Of a stretch of DNA of 47,884 nt, positions 1 to 8,543 are shown one piece after another. The position numbers and the translations under genes are program-made. The notes below the pieces were generated by a model. The model worked only from the letters and a program-made list of their open reading frames with translations. It did not search any database and had not been told where the DNA came from. The stretch spans positions 1-47,884 of the forward strand of contig DATIKM010000134.1 of the NCBI GenBank assembly GCA_035477595.1, written 5' to 3'. Each line of letters starts with the position of its first letter. The first letter of the stretch is position 1. This stretch comes from DATIKM01 sp035477595 (GTDB lineage: Bacteria > Armatimonadota > Chthonomonadetes > Chthonomonadales > CAJBBX01).

Positions 1-1208
1 CGCTGGCCGAGAGGAGCGGCATCTGCTCCCATGAGTTGCGGGCGTTGGGGATGCATCCGAGGGCGAGCACATACTCCACCGCCGCCAGACTACGGCTCCG
101 TGCCGCGTGGTGGAGCGTGGTCGAGCGGTCGTTCTGGGCGAAGAGGACTCCAGCACCGGCGCCGGTCAGCACACGCGGAATGGGCGGACTGCCGCGCATT
201 GCCGCATGCGGTACAGGCGTGCGGCCCGCGTGGTCCTTGCAGTTCGGATCGGCTCCCGTCGAGAGCAACCTCTGCACCACCTCCGGCGTCCCGGCCGCGG
301 CCGCAACGGCGAAAGGCAAGCGACCCGAAACTGTCGGGCGTGTTGATGCTCTCACCGCTCGCGAGGAGCGGGTCGGCGACGCGGACCGGCTGCTGCTCAA
401 CGAGCTGCGAGCGAGCCACCGCACGCATCGGCGACCCACAGTCACAGCACAGGGGCATCGCCGGGCCATCATTCGGCATGCGGGCGAGTGCACGCAGGTT
501 GCCTGACACGACCGCGCCGTTCACCGGTGCGAGCCCCGCATGGTCCGTGAGCAGCGGGTTGGCTACCGAATCGAGGAGCGCGCCGACGGCGTCGCTGCCG
601 GCGAACATCGCGGCCAAACGGAGAGGCGTGCGCCCGAGCCGGGTGCGAGCGTCGAGACTGGCCCCGTGCCTGTGGAGCACCGAGATCGTCACGGCATCAC
701 CACTCCTGCCGGCGTCGTGGAGCGGAGTGCGCAGGTCCTCCGCGCGCGGGTTGGCGTCAGCGCCCGCTCCCAGGAGGGCCTTCTGCGACTGCTGGGCTGC
801 GCCTCCTCGCGGCCAGGCGGAGAGGCCTGCGCCCGCTCGAAGGAGGTCGCCGCACTGGCGTCCGCCCCCGCCGCCAGGAGGGCGCGGGCCATGCCGGGCG
901 TCCGGGCGCAGTAAAGGGGGGTGAGTCCGTCCAGCAGCTGCGCCTGCGGGCCACTCGGTTCTCGGATCGCTCGCCGCGCGACGTTCGGCGCAGCCGCCAC
1001 GATGCGCTTGACCTTGGCCTCGTCACTCAGCAGGGCAACGCGGTAGAGGGCCAGCGGCTCCGGGGGAAGCCCTCCCCTCGACGCCGGCTCGACGCCCACA
1101 TGCCGGATCGCCGGCAGCAGGTTGGCGCCATGTTCGCCCATGCCACGCGCCACGTCCGCCTGGACGATGCATGTTGAGAGGACTGCAACAAGGACCCAAA
1201 GACCGCAT
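1..1208 (-). pseudogene. Ankyrin-repeat protein, frameshifted, cut by window edge
   Basis: Ankyrin repeats can be read on the minus strand along the whole stretch, but only by changing frame. A likely start at 1208 (Met-Arg) must shift within a T run near 1195 to reach a hydrophobic signal-like segment (LWVLVAVLSTCIVQAD). Repeats such as LTPLYCARTPGMARALLAAG read to about 850. A second frame (TPLHDAGRSGDAV, TPLRLAAMFAGSDAVGALLD) runs from about 800 to 330, and a third (TPEVVQRLLSTGADPN, TTLHHAARSRSLAAVEYVLA) continues to base 1. At least three shifts are needed, several near short homopolymers. It is either a decaying gene or one damaged by indel errors in the assembly. Ankyrin arrays bind proteins; no enzymatic domain is visible. 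The 3' end lies outside the window. Confidence 0.75.
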
Positions 1209-1358
1209 CACGCGCGTTGCGAGTGCATGGCGCTGGCCCCATGGGGAGCGTTGACCGCATCGCATCACGCTTCGATCGAACCGGCAAGTGCGTGGCATCC
1301 CATCCGGGCCTGGCAGCGGCGTTCGTACCTGGCGGGCGGTCGGAGCTCGGCGGCTCGC

Positions 1359-2705
1359 TCAGCCGGCCAGTTCGCTCGCGAGCCACCGCTCGAGCGACCG
1401 CAGCGCGCGTTCCCCCTTCAAACGGGAGCGCTCGCGCTTGTTGCGAACCGAGCCCGGCAGCTCCGGGATGATCCCAAGGTTGGCATTCATCGGAGCGAAG
1501 CGCTCCGGGTCGGTGTCAACGAGGTACCGGCACAACGACCCCAGGACCGTCTCCGGAGGCGGCGTCACGGTCGGCTGCCCCATGAGATTCCGAGCCGCGT
1601 TGATACCCGCCAGAATGCCCGTCGCGGCGGACTCCACGTAGCCCTCGACCCCGGTGATCTGGCCCGCCAGGAATACGCCCGCCCGCCCCCGCAACTCGCA
1701 GGTGTCGCGCAGCACGCGCGGCGAGTTCACGTACGTGCTCCGGTGCATCACGCCGTACCGCACAAACTGGGCGCGCTCCAGCCCTGGCACCAATCGCAAC
1801 ACCCGCTTCTGTTCGGGCCACCTGAGGCGAGTCTGGAAGCCGACGAGGCCCCAGAGCGTGCCGGCCGCGTTCTCCTGGCGCAGCTGCACGACCGCGTAGG
1901 GCCGCTTGCCCGTGCGAGGGTCTTCCAGTCCGATGGGCCTCATCGGGCCGTACGCGAGGGTGCGCGGGCCCCGGCGGGCAAGCTCCTCGATGGGCAGACA
2001 CATCTCAAAGAAGGGCGTGGCGCATTCGTCCGCTGTGTGCAGAGGCGCCTGCTCGGCCCCGAGGAGTGCGGCGTGGAACGCGAGGAACTGCTCCCGCGTC
2101 AGCGGGCAGTTGAGGTAGTCGCCGCCGGCGGCGGTTTCCCCCGTCGAGCCGCGCTGGCGCCTGGAGGCACGATACACGCGGTCATGGTCGATCGACTCGA
2201 CCGTAACAGTCGGCGCCACCGCATCGTAGAAGTACAGGGATTCGTTGCCGGTATGGCCCCGAAGCGAGTGCGCGAGCGCATCGCTCGTCAGCGGGCCCGT
2301 GGCCACCACCACGGGGATGGCATCCGGCAACGCCTCGACCTCTCGCCGCACGACCTCGATGCCCGCATGACCCTCGATGGCACGGGTCACGCCCTGTGCG
2401 AACGCATCGCGGTCGACCGCCAGGGCCTCCCCCGCGGGCACCCTACATCGCTCCGCTACAGACAAGACCAGGGAGCCGAGCCGCCGCATCTCGGCCTTGA
2501 GGATGCCAGAGGCGTTCGTGAGCAGGTCGGACTTCAGGGAGTTTGAGCAGACCAGTTCCGCCAGGTCGCCCGTTCGATGTGCGGCGGTCATGCGGTCCGG
2601 GCGCATCTCCCAGAGCGCAACCTCGCATCCCTGCTGTGCGGCGGCCCATGCGGCCTCAGCGCCCGCGAGACCGCCGCCGATCACCGTAATGCGGGGCTTC
2701 GCCAT
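1359..2705 (-). CDS. trmFO: Methylenetetrahydrofolate-tRNA-(uracil-54-C5)-methyltransferase, FAD-dependent (TrmFO)
   Basis: Makes ribothymidine at position 54 of the tRNA T-loop, using methylene-tetrahydrofolate as carbon donor and reduced FAD. The N-terminus carries the FAD Rossmann motif (ITVIGGGLAGAEAAWAA). The family stretch ELVCSNSLKSDLLTNASG follows, with a conserved Cys. Later come LNCPLTREQF, the FFEMCLPIEELARRG segment and GPMRPIGLEDPRTGKRPYA. The C-terminal FAD-contact region GQITGVEGYVESAATGI is also present. The length of 448 aa is normal. The ATG at 2705 is preferred; a GTG two codons upstream (2711) is the alternative. It starts about 20 nt after topA on the same strand, the common topA-trmFO pairing, and probably shares its promoter. 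Confidence 0.96.
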   Translation of the reverse strand: MAKPRITVIGGGLAGAEAAWAAAQQGCEVALWEMRPDRMTAAHRTGDLAELVCSNSLKSDLLTNASGILKAEMRRLGSLVLSVAERCRVPAGEALAVDRDAFAQGVTRAIEGHAGIEVVRREVEALPDAIPVVVATGPLTSDALAHSLRGHTGNESLYFYDAVAPTVTVESIDHDRVYRASRRQRGSTGETAAGGDYLNCPLTREQFLAFHAALLGAEQAPLHTADECATPFFEMCLPIEELARRGPRTLAYGPMRPIGLEDPRTGKRPYAVVQLRQENAAGTLWGLVGFQTRLRWPEQKRVLRLVPGLERAQFVRYGVMHRSTYVNSPRVLRDTCELRGRAGVFLAGQITGVEGYVESAATGILAGINAARNLMGQPTVTPPPETVLGSLCRYLVDTDPERFAPMNANLGIIPELPGSVRNKRERSRLKGERALRSLERWLASELAG

Positions 2706-2727
2706 GGCCACGCGCGGGACCGCGCCC

Positions 2728-5076
2728 TCAGCCCGCCAACTTCTGGGAGTAGGCGCAGTCCGGGTTCGAGCACTTCACGACGCCGCTGGGCCTCCCTCGG
2801 TAGACGGACTCCCCCAGCGGCCAGCTGCATTCCGGGCACGCGCGGCCCGCAAGGTGCAGCCAGGTCTTGAACCCGCACGCGTCGCCGGCCTGACACCGCG
2901 TGAGGGTGCCGAACCGAGATCGTTTGGCCTCGAGAGGTTGGCTGCACTTCGGGCAGGGCTGGTCGAGCACGACAGCCGTAGGCGGCGCCGCGCCCTCGTC
3001 GCCAGGAACCCGCACAATCGTTCGGCACTTCGGGTAGCCCGAGCAACCGAGGAACTTACCGAAGCGACCCATCCGCTCGACGAGGGGCTTACCGCACTTC
3101 GGGCAGGGCTGGTCCGTAATCTCTGGTTTGGGGCGTTCCTCCGGCACGATCGGACTGCCGTCCACGTTCAGCATGGTCTTGCAGCGCGGGTACCCAGAGC
3201 ACCCAAGAAACTCGCCCATGCGGCTCCGCCGGCGCATCATCTGCTTGCCGCACACGGGACACAGATGGTCGGTCGGCTCCTGCACTGGCTTCACGCGCTC
3301 CATGCGCTCGTGCGCCTCCGCCAGAGCTTCCTCAAAGGGCCCGTAGAACGTCTCCAAGAGCCGTACCTTCCCGGCGGACCCCCCGGCGATGTCGTCGAGC
3401 TGCTTCTCGATGTCCGCCGTGAACCCCACGTCGAGGATGTTAGGGAAGTGCTTCACGAGGAGGTCGTTCACCGTCATGCCCAGGTCGGTGGGATAGAAGC
3501 GCCGCTCCTCGAGCCGGACGTACTCGCGGTCCTGGATGGTCGCGACGATCTGGTTGTAGGTGCTCGGACGGCCGACGCGCTTCTCGTCCAGCAGCTTGAC
3601 GAGCGTGGCTTCCGTGTAGCGCGGCGGGGGCTCGGTGAAGTGCTGCCGGGGCGTCAGCTCCAGGAGGTCCAGCGGCTGACCCTCCTCGAGCGGCGGAAGC
3701 GCTGCCCGCTCTTCGTCGGGCACCTCTTCAGTGTCACGGCCCTCCATGTAGACTCGCATGAACCCGTCGAACCGGACCACCGAGCCCGTTGCACGGAACC
3801 TGTAGGCAGCGGCATCGATGTCGGCGCTCGTCACCAGGTAGATGGACGGCGGCATCTGACTGGCGACGAACCGCTGCCAGATCAGCCGATAGAGCTTGAG
3901 CTGATCGGGGGACAGCGCTTGCCGAACCTCTTCGGGAGTGCGGAGCACGGAGGTAGGCCGGATCGCCTCGTGGGCGTCCTGCGCGCCTCCCTTCGGCCGG
4001 TACACCGGGGCCTCGGGAGGCAGGTAGGGCTGGCCATACGCGCGGGCGATAAACTCCCGGGCCTCCGCCTGCGCCTCCTCCGCCACGCGTGTGGAGTCGG
4101 AGCGCATGTAGGTGATCATGCCCACCGAGCCACTCCCGGCGAGGTCGATGCCCTCGTAGAGCTGCTGCGCAAGCGACATGGTCCGCTTGCCGCCAAAGCC
4201 CAGCTTGCGCGCGGCCTCCTGCTGCAGGGTGCTCGTGGTGAACGGCGGGGAAGGCCCCCGCTTGCGCTCCTGTTGCCGCACGCTGCGGACGGCCCAGGAC
4301 GCCCCGTCGAGCGCGCGTACGACCGTTTCCGCCGCCTCGCCGTTCGGCAGTGCCAGCCTCTCAGCCTCCCGTTCGGGCCCTTGTGCGTCCGACGCCTTGA
4401 CCGCGTTCCTCCCGCGCCGGCTATCGATCTCTGCCGCGACGCCCATATATCGCGCATCGAAGGGCGACGGCTCCGCGGGCGCCACCGGCGTCAGCCTTGC
4501 GGTCAGGCTCCAATACTCGCGCGGCACGAAGGCCTGAATCTCACGCTCTCGGTCGCAGATCAGCCTCACGGCCACCGACTGGACGCGGCCGGCCGAGAGG
4601 TTCTTGCGCACCTTCTTCCAGAGGAGCGGCGAAAGGCGGTAGCCAACCAGCCGGTCGAGAACGCGTCGGGCCTCCTGTGCGTCGACCCGGCGCATGTCGA
4701 TGTGTCCCGGGTTCTCCACGGCGTGACGCACCGCGGCAGGCGTCAGCTCATTGGGCCGAATGCGGTAGGGGTTGTCGAGATTCAGCACCTCGGCCAGGTG
4801 CCACGCGATGGCTTCCCCCTCACGGTCGGGATCGGTCGCAAGGTAGACGCGCTCGCTCTTGCCGGCCAGGGCAGCCAGCCGCTTGATCACGTCGCGCTTG
4901 GACGCGATGGGCTCGTACTTCGGGCGGAAGCCATCCTCGACGGCCACGCCAAGTTGCCGTTGAGGAAGGTCCCGCACGTGACCTACGGAGGCCTCGACCT
5001 GGTAATCCGACCCCAATATGTTCTTGAACGTCTTCGTCTTCGTGGGCGACTCAACGATGATCAGCGATTTTGCCAT
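2728..5076 (-). CDS. topA: DNA topoisomerase I (type IA)
   Basis: Relaxes negative supercoils through a 5'-phosphotyrosyl intermediate. The protein has 782 aa from the ATG at 5076, where the Toprim start MAKSLIIVESPTKTKTF begins. Toprim acidic residues are Glu9 and the DPDREGEAIAWH motif. The active-site Tyr is in GMITYMRSDSTRVA. The C-terminus holds four Cys4 zinc ribbons (CPVCGK..., CPKCGK..., CPKCSQ..., CPECSW...). The third keeps a CxxC but has an altered second half (CQAGDACGF), and the fourth ends in CSNPDC. An in-frame upstream extension to 5148 would run through the -35/-10 promoter, so the internal ATG is the start. It is first in an operon with trmFO. Confidence 0.97.
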   Translation of the reverse strand: MAKSLIIVESPTKTKTFKNILGSDYQVEASVGHVRDLPQRQLGVAVEDGFRPKYEPIASKRDVIKRLAALAGKSERVYLATDPDREGEAIAWHLAEVLNLDNPYRIRPNELTPAAVRHAVENPGHIDMRRVDAQEARRVLDRLVGYRLSPLLWKKVRKNLSAGRVQSVAVRLICDREREIQAFVPREYWSLTARLTPVAPAEPSPFDARYMGVAAEIDSRRGRNAVKASDAQGPEREAERLALPNGEAAETVVRALDGASWAVRSVRQQERKRGPSPPFTTSTLQQEAARKLGFGGKRTMSLAQQLYEGIDLAGSGSVGMITYMRSDSTRVAEEAQAEAREFIARAYGQPYLPPEAPVYRPKGGAQDAHEAIRPTSVLRTPEEVRQALSPDQLKLYRLIWQRFVASQMPPSIYLVTSADIDAAAYRFRATGSVVRFDGFMRVYMEGRDTEEVPDEERAALPPLEEGQPLDLLELTPRQHFTEPPPRYTEATLVKLLDEKRVGRPSTYNQIVATIQDREYVRLEERRFYPTDLGMTVNDLLVKHFPNILDVGFTADIEKQLDDIAGGSAGKVRLLETFYGPFEEALAEAHERMERVKPVQEPTDHLCPVCGKQMMRRRSRMGEFLGCSGYPRCKTMLNVDGSPIVPEERPKPEITDQPCPKCGKPLVERMGRFGKFLGCSGYPKCRTIVRVPGDEGAAPPTAVVLDQPCPKCSQPLEAKRSRFGTLTRCQAGDACGFKTWLHLAGRACPECSWPLGESVYRGRPSGVVKCSNPDCAYSQKLAG

Positions 5077-5119
5077 GTGCTGAGGTGTCCTGCTCCGGTG
5101 TCTGGCTGTGGCGGCGCGT

Positions 5120-5148
5120 ATCTTACCTTCGGCGCCTGCCGTTGTCAA
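5120..5148 (-). promoter_or_regulatory. Sigma70-type promoter of topA-trmFO
   Basis: On the minus strand TTGACA (5143-5148) lies exactly 17 nt from TAAGAT (5120-5125). The -35 is perfect consensus and the -10 has four of six matches. The predicted start of transcription is near 5113, giving a leader of about 37 nt before the topA ATG. Confidence 0.75.
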
Positions 5149-5176
5149 CGCAAGGATAGGGCTGGCCCGAACGCGG

Positions 5177-5202
5177 GCGGGGCGGCAGTCGAGCCGCCCC
5201 GC
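5177..5202 (-). terminator. GC-rich hairpin after the S41 peptidase gene
   Basis: A perfect 10-bp stem (GCGGGGCGGC with its complement) closes a 6-nt loop. It sits 27 nt downstream of the S41 stop codon and upstream of the topA promoter. No T tract follows, so termination is inferred from position and stability. Confidence 0.55.
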
Positions 5203-5228
5203 TCCTTCCGCCCGCCAAGCCCTGACCG

Positions 5229-8200
5229 CTAACGGCTGCCAATCTGCCCCATCAGGTGCTGTACGGCAGCCTCGAGCTGTCTATCGCGCCCGGCGGCGTT
5301 GTCCTCCGGGCTGTTCTCCACGTGGATGTCCGGCCGCACGCCGTTGTTCTCCATGTTCTGGCCCGCAAGGGTGAACCAGCCCGTGGTCGGCACGCGGAAG
5401 CGCGTGCCGTCCACCAACGTCACGTTGAAGGTCCCGATCACGCCGCCGTACGTGGGCACGCCGACCAGCTTGCCCAGCCCGTTCTCGCGGAACCCGTTCG
5501 GGAAGATCTCGGCATCGCTGGCAGAGAACTCGTTGATCATCACCACGGCAGGTCGGTTCCACACCTGGAACGGCTGAGTCGCTAGCTCGCCGTCCCGGGG
5601 ACGTTCCGTTACGTGCGGCCGGCGCACCAGCAGGGCCAGCAGCTCGTCGTGGATGCGTCCGCCACCGTTGAACCGCACGTCGATCACCAGCGCCCTCTTG
5701 CTCTGCTGAGCGCCAAACAGCTCGCGTTCAAAGCGCCTGAGCGACGGCTGGTCCATGGACCGGATGTGCACGTAGCCCACAGCGCCTCCGGACAGCTCCT
5801 CGACCTTGCGGCGCGCCTCCATCACTCCGCGCTCGTACTCCAGGTCGCCGATGGCCGCCCTGCTGACTGCGCGCACCCTGACCGTACGCAGGCCCGGCGC
5901 ATCACCCACCTTGCCGTCGGTGGGCGCCGGTGGCGCAGCGGGCGTCACGGTCAGCTCGACGTCGCGTCCCTCTTTGTCGCGGAGCTCCTTGTAGAGGTCC
6001 TCCACGTAGGCTAGAGGCCGACCGTCGATCGCCGCAACGTACTCGCCCGGGGCCAGCTTGCGGCCGGGCTGGTCGCAAGGGCCGCCCGGCATCACCTCCG
6101 CAATACGCAGCCCGGGGCCGGCGAAGGAGCTGTCGAAGGTCAGTCCCAGGTACCCGGTCGCCACTCTCGGACCAGGCGATTGGGGTGGCGTCGCGCCCAT
6201 GTGCGAGGCGTTCAGCTCACCGATCATCTGGGTGAGCAGGCGGCCGAACTCCTCACGCGTCGACGCATCGTCGACCAGCGGCTCGTACCGGGCGCGCACC
6301 GCCTCCCAGTCGATCCCGTGCATGTCCGGATCATAGAAACGTGTCCGCAGGAGGCGCCAGGCCTGGTTGAAGGTCTGGCGACGCTCCTCAGCCCTAATGA
6401 TCTCCAGTCGCGCCGAGAACGCCACCTGCGCCGGCGCCGGCTGGCCCCGCACGAGCCTCCGCACCGTGCCGTCCGCCGCGAGATGGAAGAAGCCTGACCC
6501 ATCCGGCGCCATCTGCGGCTGCGAGCCCGTGTCGCCCATCGAAAGCCGCTGGAGGGCGCCGCTCGCGATATCGACCGCGAACCAGCCTGACTGCCCCGCC
6601 TGCGCGGTGGAGACGATCACCGTGCGGCCGTCAAGCGCAGGCGCCCACGCGCCAATCGCCTCGCGCGTCGCCAGCAGCGGACGCGCACGATGCTCGATGC
6701 GCTCGAAGTCGATGCGCACATCGGTTGCCCGCGGAACGACGGGACCACCCAGCGCAGGCGTTGCAGGCGCGCCAGGCCCTGCCTGAGCCCCCGGAGGCCC
6801 CTGCGGCGGGCGGCGCTGGGCGTCGTGGTCGTGGCTGGCACCCAGCTCATCGGGATCGGCGTCGCCGGGCGGGGCTGCACGCGCCGACGCGGGCGGCTCC
6901 TCGTCGGGCGGCCTCGGCACCAGTCGCAGCGCGTAGAGCGCTGGCGTGGAAGTACCGACCGGGGTGTCGCGGGTGGAGATGAAGAGAAGGTAGCTGCCGT
7001 CGCGCGTCCACTGAGGCACGCCGTTGAAGCCCGGGAACTGGGTCACATTGACCGCCGTGCCACCGACCGCAGGTACCACCCACACATCGGTGGTCGCCGT
7101 CACATCGCGTCGCGCAAAGGCGATCCACCGGCTGTCGGGTGACCACACAGGCGACGAGATGGCGACGCCAGGCGCAACGAGGACCGGCTGCCAGCCGGCG
7201 CCCGGGGCTGCCGGCACTGGCGCGACGTAGAGGCCAGGTGCGGGACCACCCGTTCGCGTGAAGGCCAGCAGCCGCCCATCCGGGGAGTACGTGGGGCCGA
7301 CGTCGTCCGCAGGATCGGTGGTGACCGCTGTCTCGGCGCCGGTCGTCGCATCCGCGACGAACACATCGACGTTGCCTGCACGATCGGACGTGTAGGCCAG
7401 GGTCTTGCCGTCCGGAGCCCAGTCCGCGTCTTCCTCCGCGGAGGGGTTGCGCGTAACGCGCTTCGCGTCACCGCCTTCGCTCTTCACGCTCCAGATCTCG
7501 CCACGCGCGGAGAAGGCGAGCGCCTTGCCATCCGGCGAGACAGACAGGCCGCTCGCACCCGACTGGACCTCCACCCGCTCGGCAGGGTTGTCGGCCCGAT
7601 CCGACTGGGCCACGATGTCGATCGGCTGAGGCGGGGCATGGCTCCGCAGGTCGATCGACCACAACCGGAAGTCGCGCTCATAGACGACGCGCGAGCCGTC
7701 ACGCGACATGGATGGGAAGAACACGTGGTCGCGTGGGTGGCGCGTCACCTGCGTGGCCGCGCCGCTCTGAACGTCGGTCCGCCACAGGTTCGTAGACCCG
7801 CCGCGCGCACTGACGAAGTAGACATGACGTCCGTCCGCCGATGGCATCGGCCAGCCGTCCCACCCGTCGACGGACGTCAGCCGGCGGTGCGTGCCTGAAC
7901 CGATCTCCATGGTGTAGATATCGGTGCTCTGACTGCCCAGGTATCGCGGCCGCCACCACGCCTGGCCGCCCCGGGTGTAGACGACGGACTTCCCGTCCGG
8001 CAGGAAGGCGCCGTGGCGCGACGACGTCCGGTCGCGCGTGAGCCGTCGGAGCCGGCCGTCGCTCACGTCGATCAGGTGAAGGTCGGCGAATCGACCGTCG
8101 CGCGCCGACGTGAAAAGAATGGCGCGACCGTCGGGCGACCAGTCCGACACGATATCGTCCGCGCCGTGATAGGTGACCTGCCGCGCCTCCCCTCCCCGGC

Positions 8201-8543
8201 TCGGCATCACGAACACGTCGAAGGCGCCCTCGCGGTTGGAGGAGAAGGCGATCCACCGTCCGTCGGGCGACCAGCGCGCAAAGGAGTCGTAGGCGCGATG
8301 GACCGTCAGCCGGGTGGCGGCGCCGCCTGTTGTCGGCGCGGTCCAGAGGTCGCCGCGGTACGTGAAGCAGACGGTCGAGCCGTCCGGCGAGAGTGCAGGG
8401 TGGTGTGCACCCCGGATGGGGGCAGGCGCTGCGGCAGTGAGGCCGCTCTGTGCGCGCGCCGCCGCGGTTCCGGGCACAACCGCCAGGATGGCCACGGCGA
8501 GACACGCGACGCAGTTCGTGGCTAAGGGGCGTATCGCGGTCAT
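5229..8543 (-). CDS. Tricorn-like S41 peptidase with PD40 propeller (paralogue 1)
   Basis: A 1104-aa exported peptidase. An N-terminal signal peptide (hydrophobic core about residues 10-30) is followed by two sets of WD40-like PD40 blades (repeated WSPDGRWIAFSS-type motifs). A proline-rich linker comes next, then a tricorn core with a PDZ-like region and the S41 fold. Residues matching the tricorn tetrad can be seen: Ser780-His781 in GELNASHMG, the nucleophile region FSASDAEIF (1006-1014), and Glu1065 in NMENNGVRPD. Tricorn-family enzymes degrade oligopeptides fed through the propeller. Here the signal peptide argues for a periplasmic or extracellular job. The start overlaps the stop of the upstream paralogue by ATGA, so the two are translated as a pair. 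Confidence 0.9.
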   Translation of the reverse strand: MTAIRPLATNCVACLAVAILAVVPGTAAARAQSGLTAAAPAPIRGAHHPALSPDGSTVCFTYRGDLWTAPTTGGAATRLTVHRAYDSFARWSPDGRWIAFSSNREGAFDVFVMPSRGGEARQVTYHGADDIVSDWSPDGRAILFTSARDGRFADLHLIDVSDGRLRRLTRDRTSSRHGAFLPDGKSVVYTRGGQAWWRPRYLGSQSTDIYTMEIGSGTHRRLTSVDGWDGWPMPSADGRHVYFVSARGGSTNLWRTDVQSGAATQVTRHPRDHVFFPSMSRDGSRVVYERDFRLWSIDLRSHAPPQPIDIVAQSDRADNPAERVEVQSGASGLSVSPDGKALAFSARGEIWSVKSEGGDAKRVTRNPSAEEDADWAPDGKTLAYTSDRAGNVDVFVADATTGAETAVTTDPADDVGPTYSPDGRLLAFTRTGGPAPGLYVAPVPAAPGAGWQPVLVAPGVAISSPVWSPDSRWIAFARRDVTATTDVWVVPAVGGTAVNVTQFPGFNGVPQWTRDGSYLLFISTRDTPVGTSTPALYALRLVPRPPDEEPPASARAAPPGDADPDELGASHDHDAQRRPPQGPPGAQAGPGAPATPALGGPVVPRATDVRIDFERIEHRARPLLATREAIGAWAPALDGRTVIVSTAQAGQSGWFAVDIASGALQRLSMGDTGSQPQMAPDGSGFFHLAADGTVRRLVRGQPAPAQVAFSARLEIIRAEERRQTFNQAWRLLRTRFYDPDMHGIDWEAVRARYEPLVDDASTREEFGRLLTQMIGELNASHMGATPPQSPGPRVATGYLGLTFDSSFAGPGLRIAEVMPGGPCDQPGRKLAPGEYVAAIDGRPLAYVEDLYKELRDKEGRDVELTVTPAAPPAPTDGKVGDAPGLRTVRVRAVSRAAIGDLEYERGVMEARRKVEELSGGAVGYVHIRSMDQPSLRRFERELFGAQQSKRALVIDVRFNGGGRIHDELLALLVRRPHVTERPRDGELATQPFQVWNRPAVVMINEFSASDAEIFPNGFRENGLGKLVGVPTYGGVIGTFNVTLVDGTRFRVPTTGWFTLAGQNMENNGVRPDIHVENSPEDNAAGRDRQLEAAVQHLMGQIGSR

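Noticed and set aside
1122..2546. Long plus-strand open frame opposite trmFO
   Set aside because: It is antisense to a well-recognised enzyme and has Arg/Ala/Pro-rich composition typical of high-GC shadow frames.
2377..5232. 951-codon plus-strand open frame opposite topA
   Set aside because: Antisense to topA; its composition mirrors the codon use of the real gene and no motif is present.
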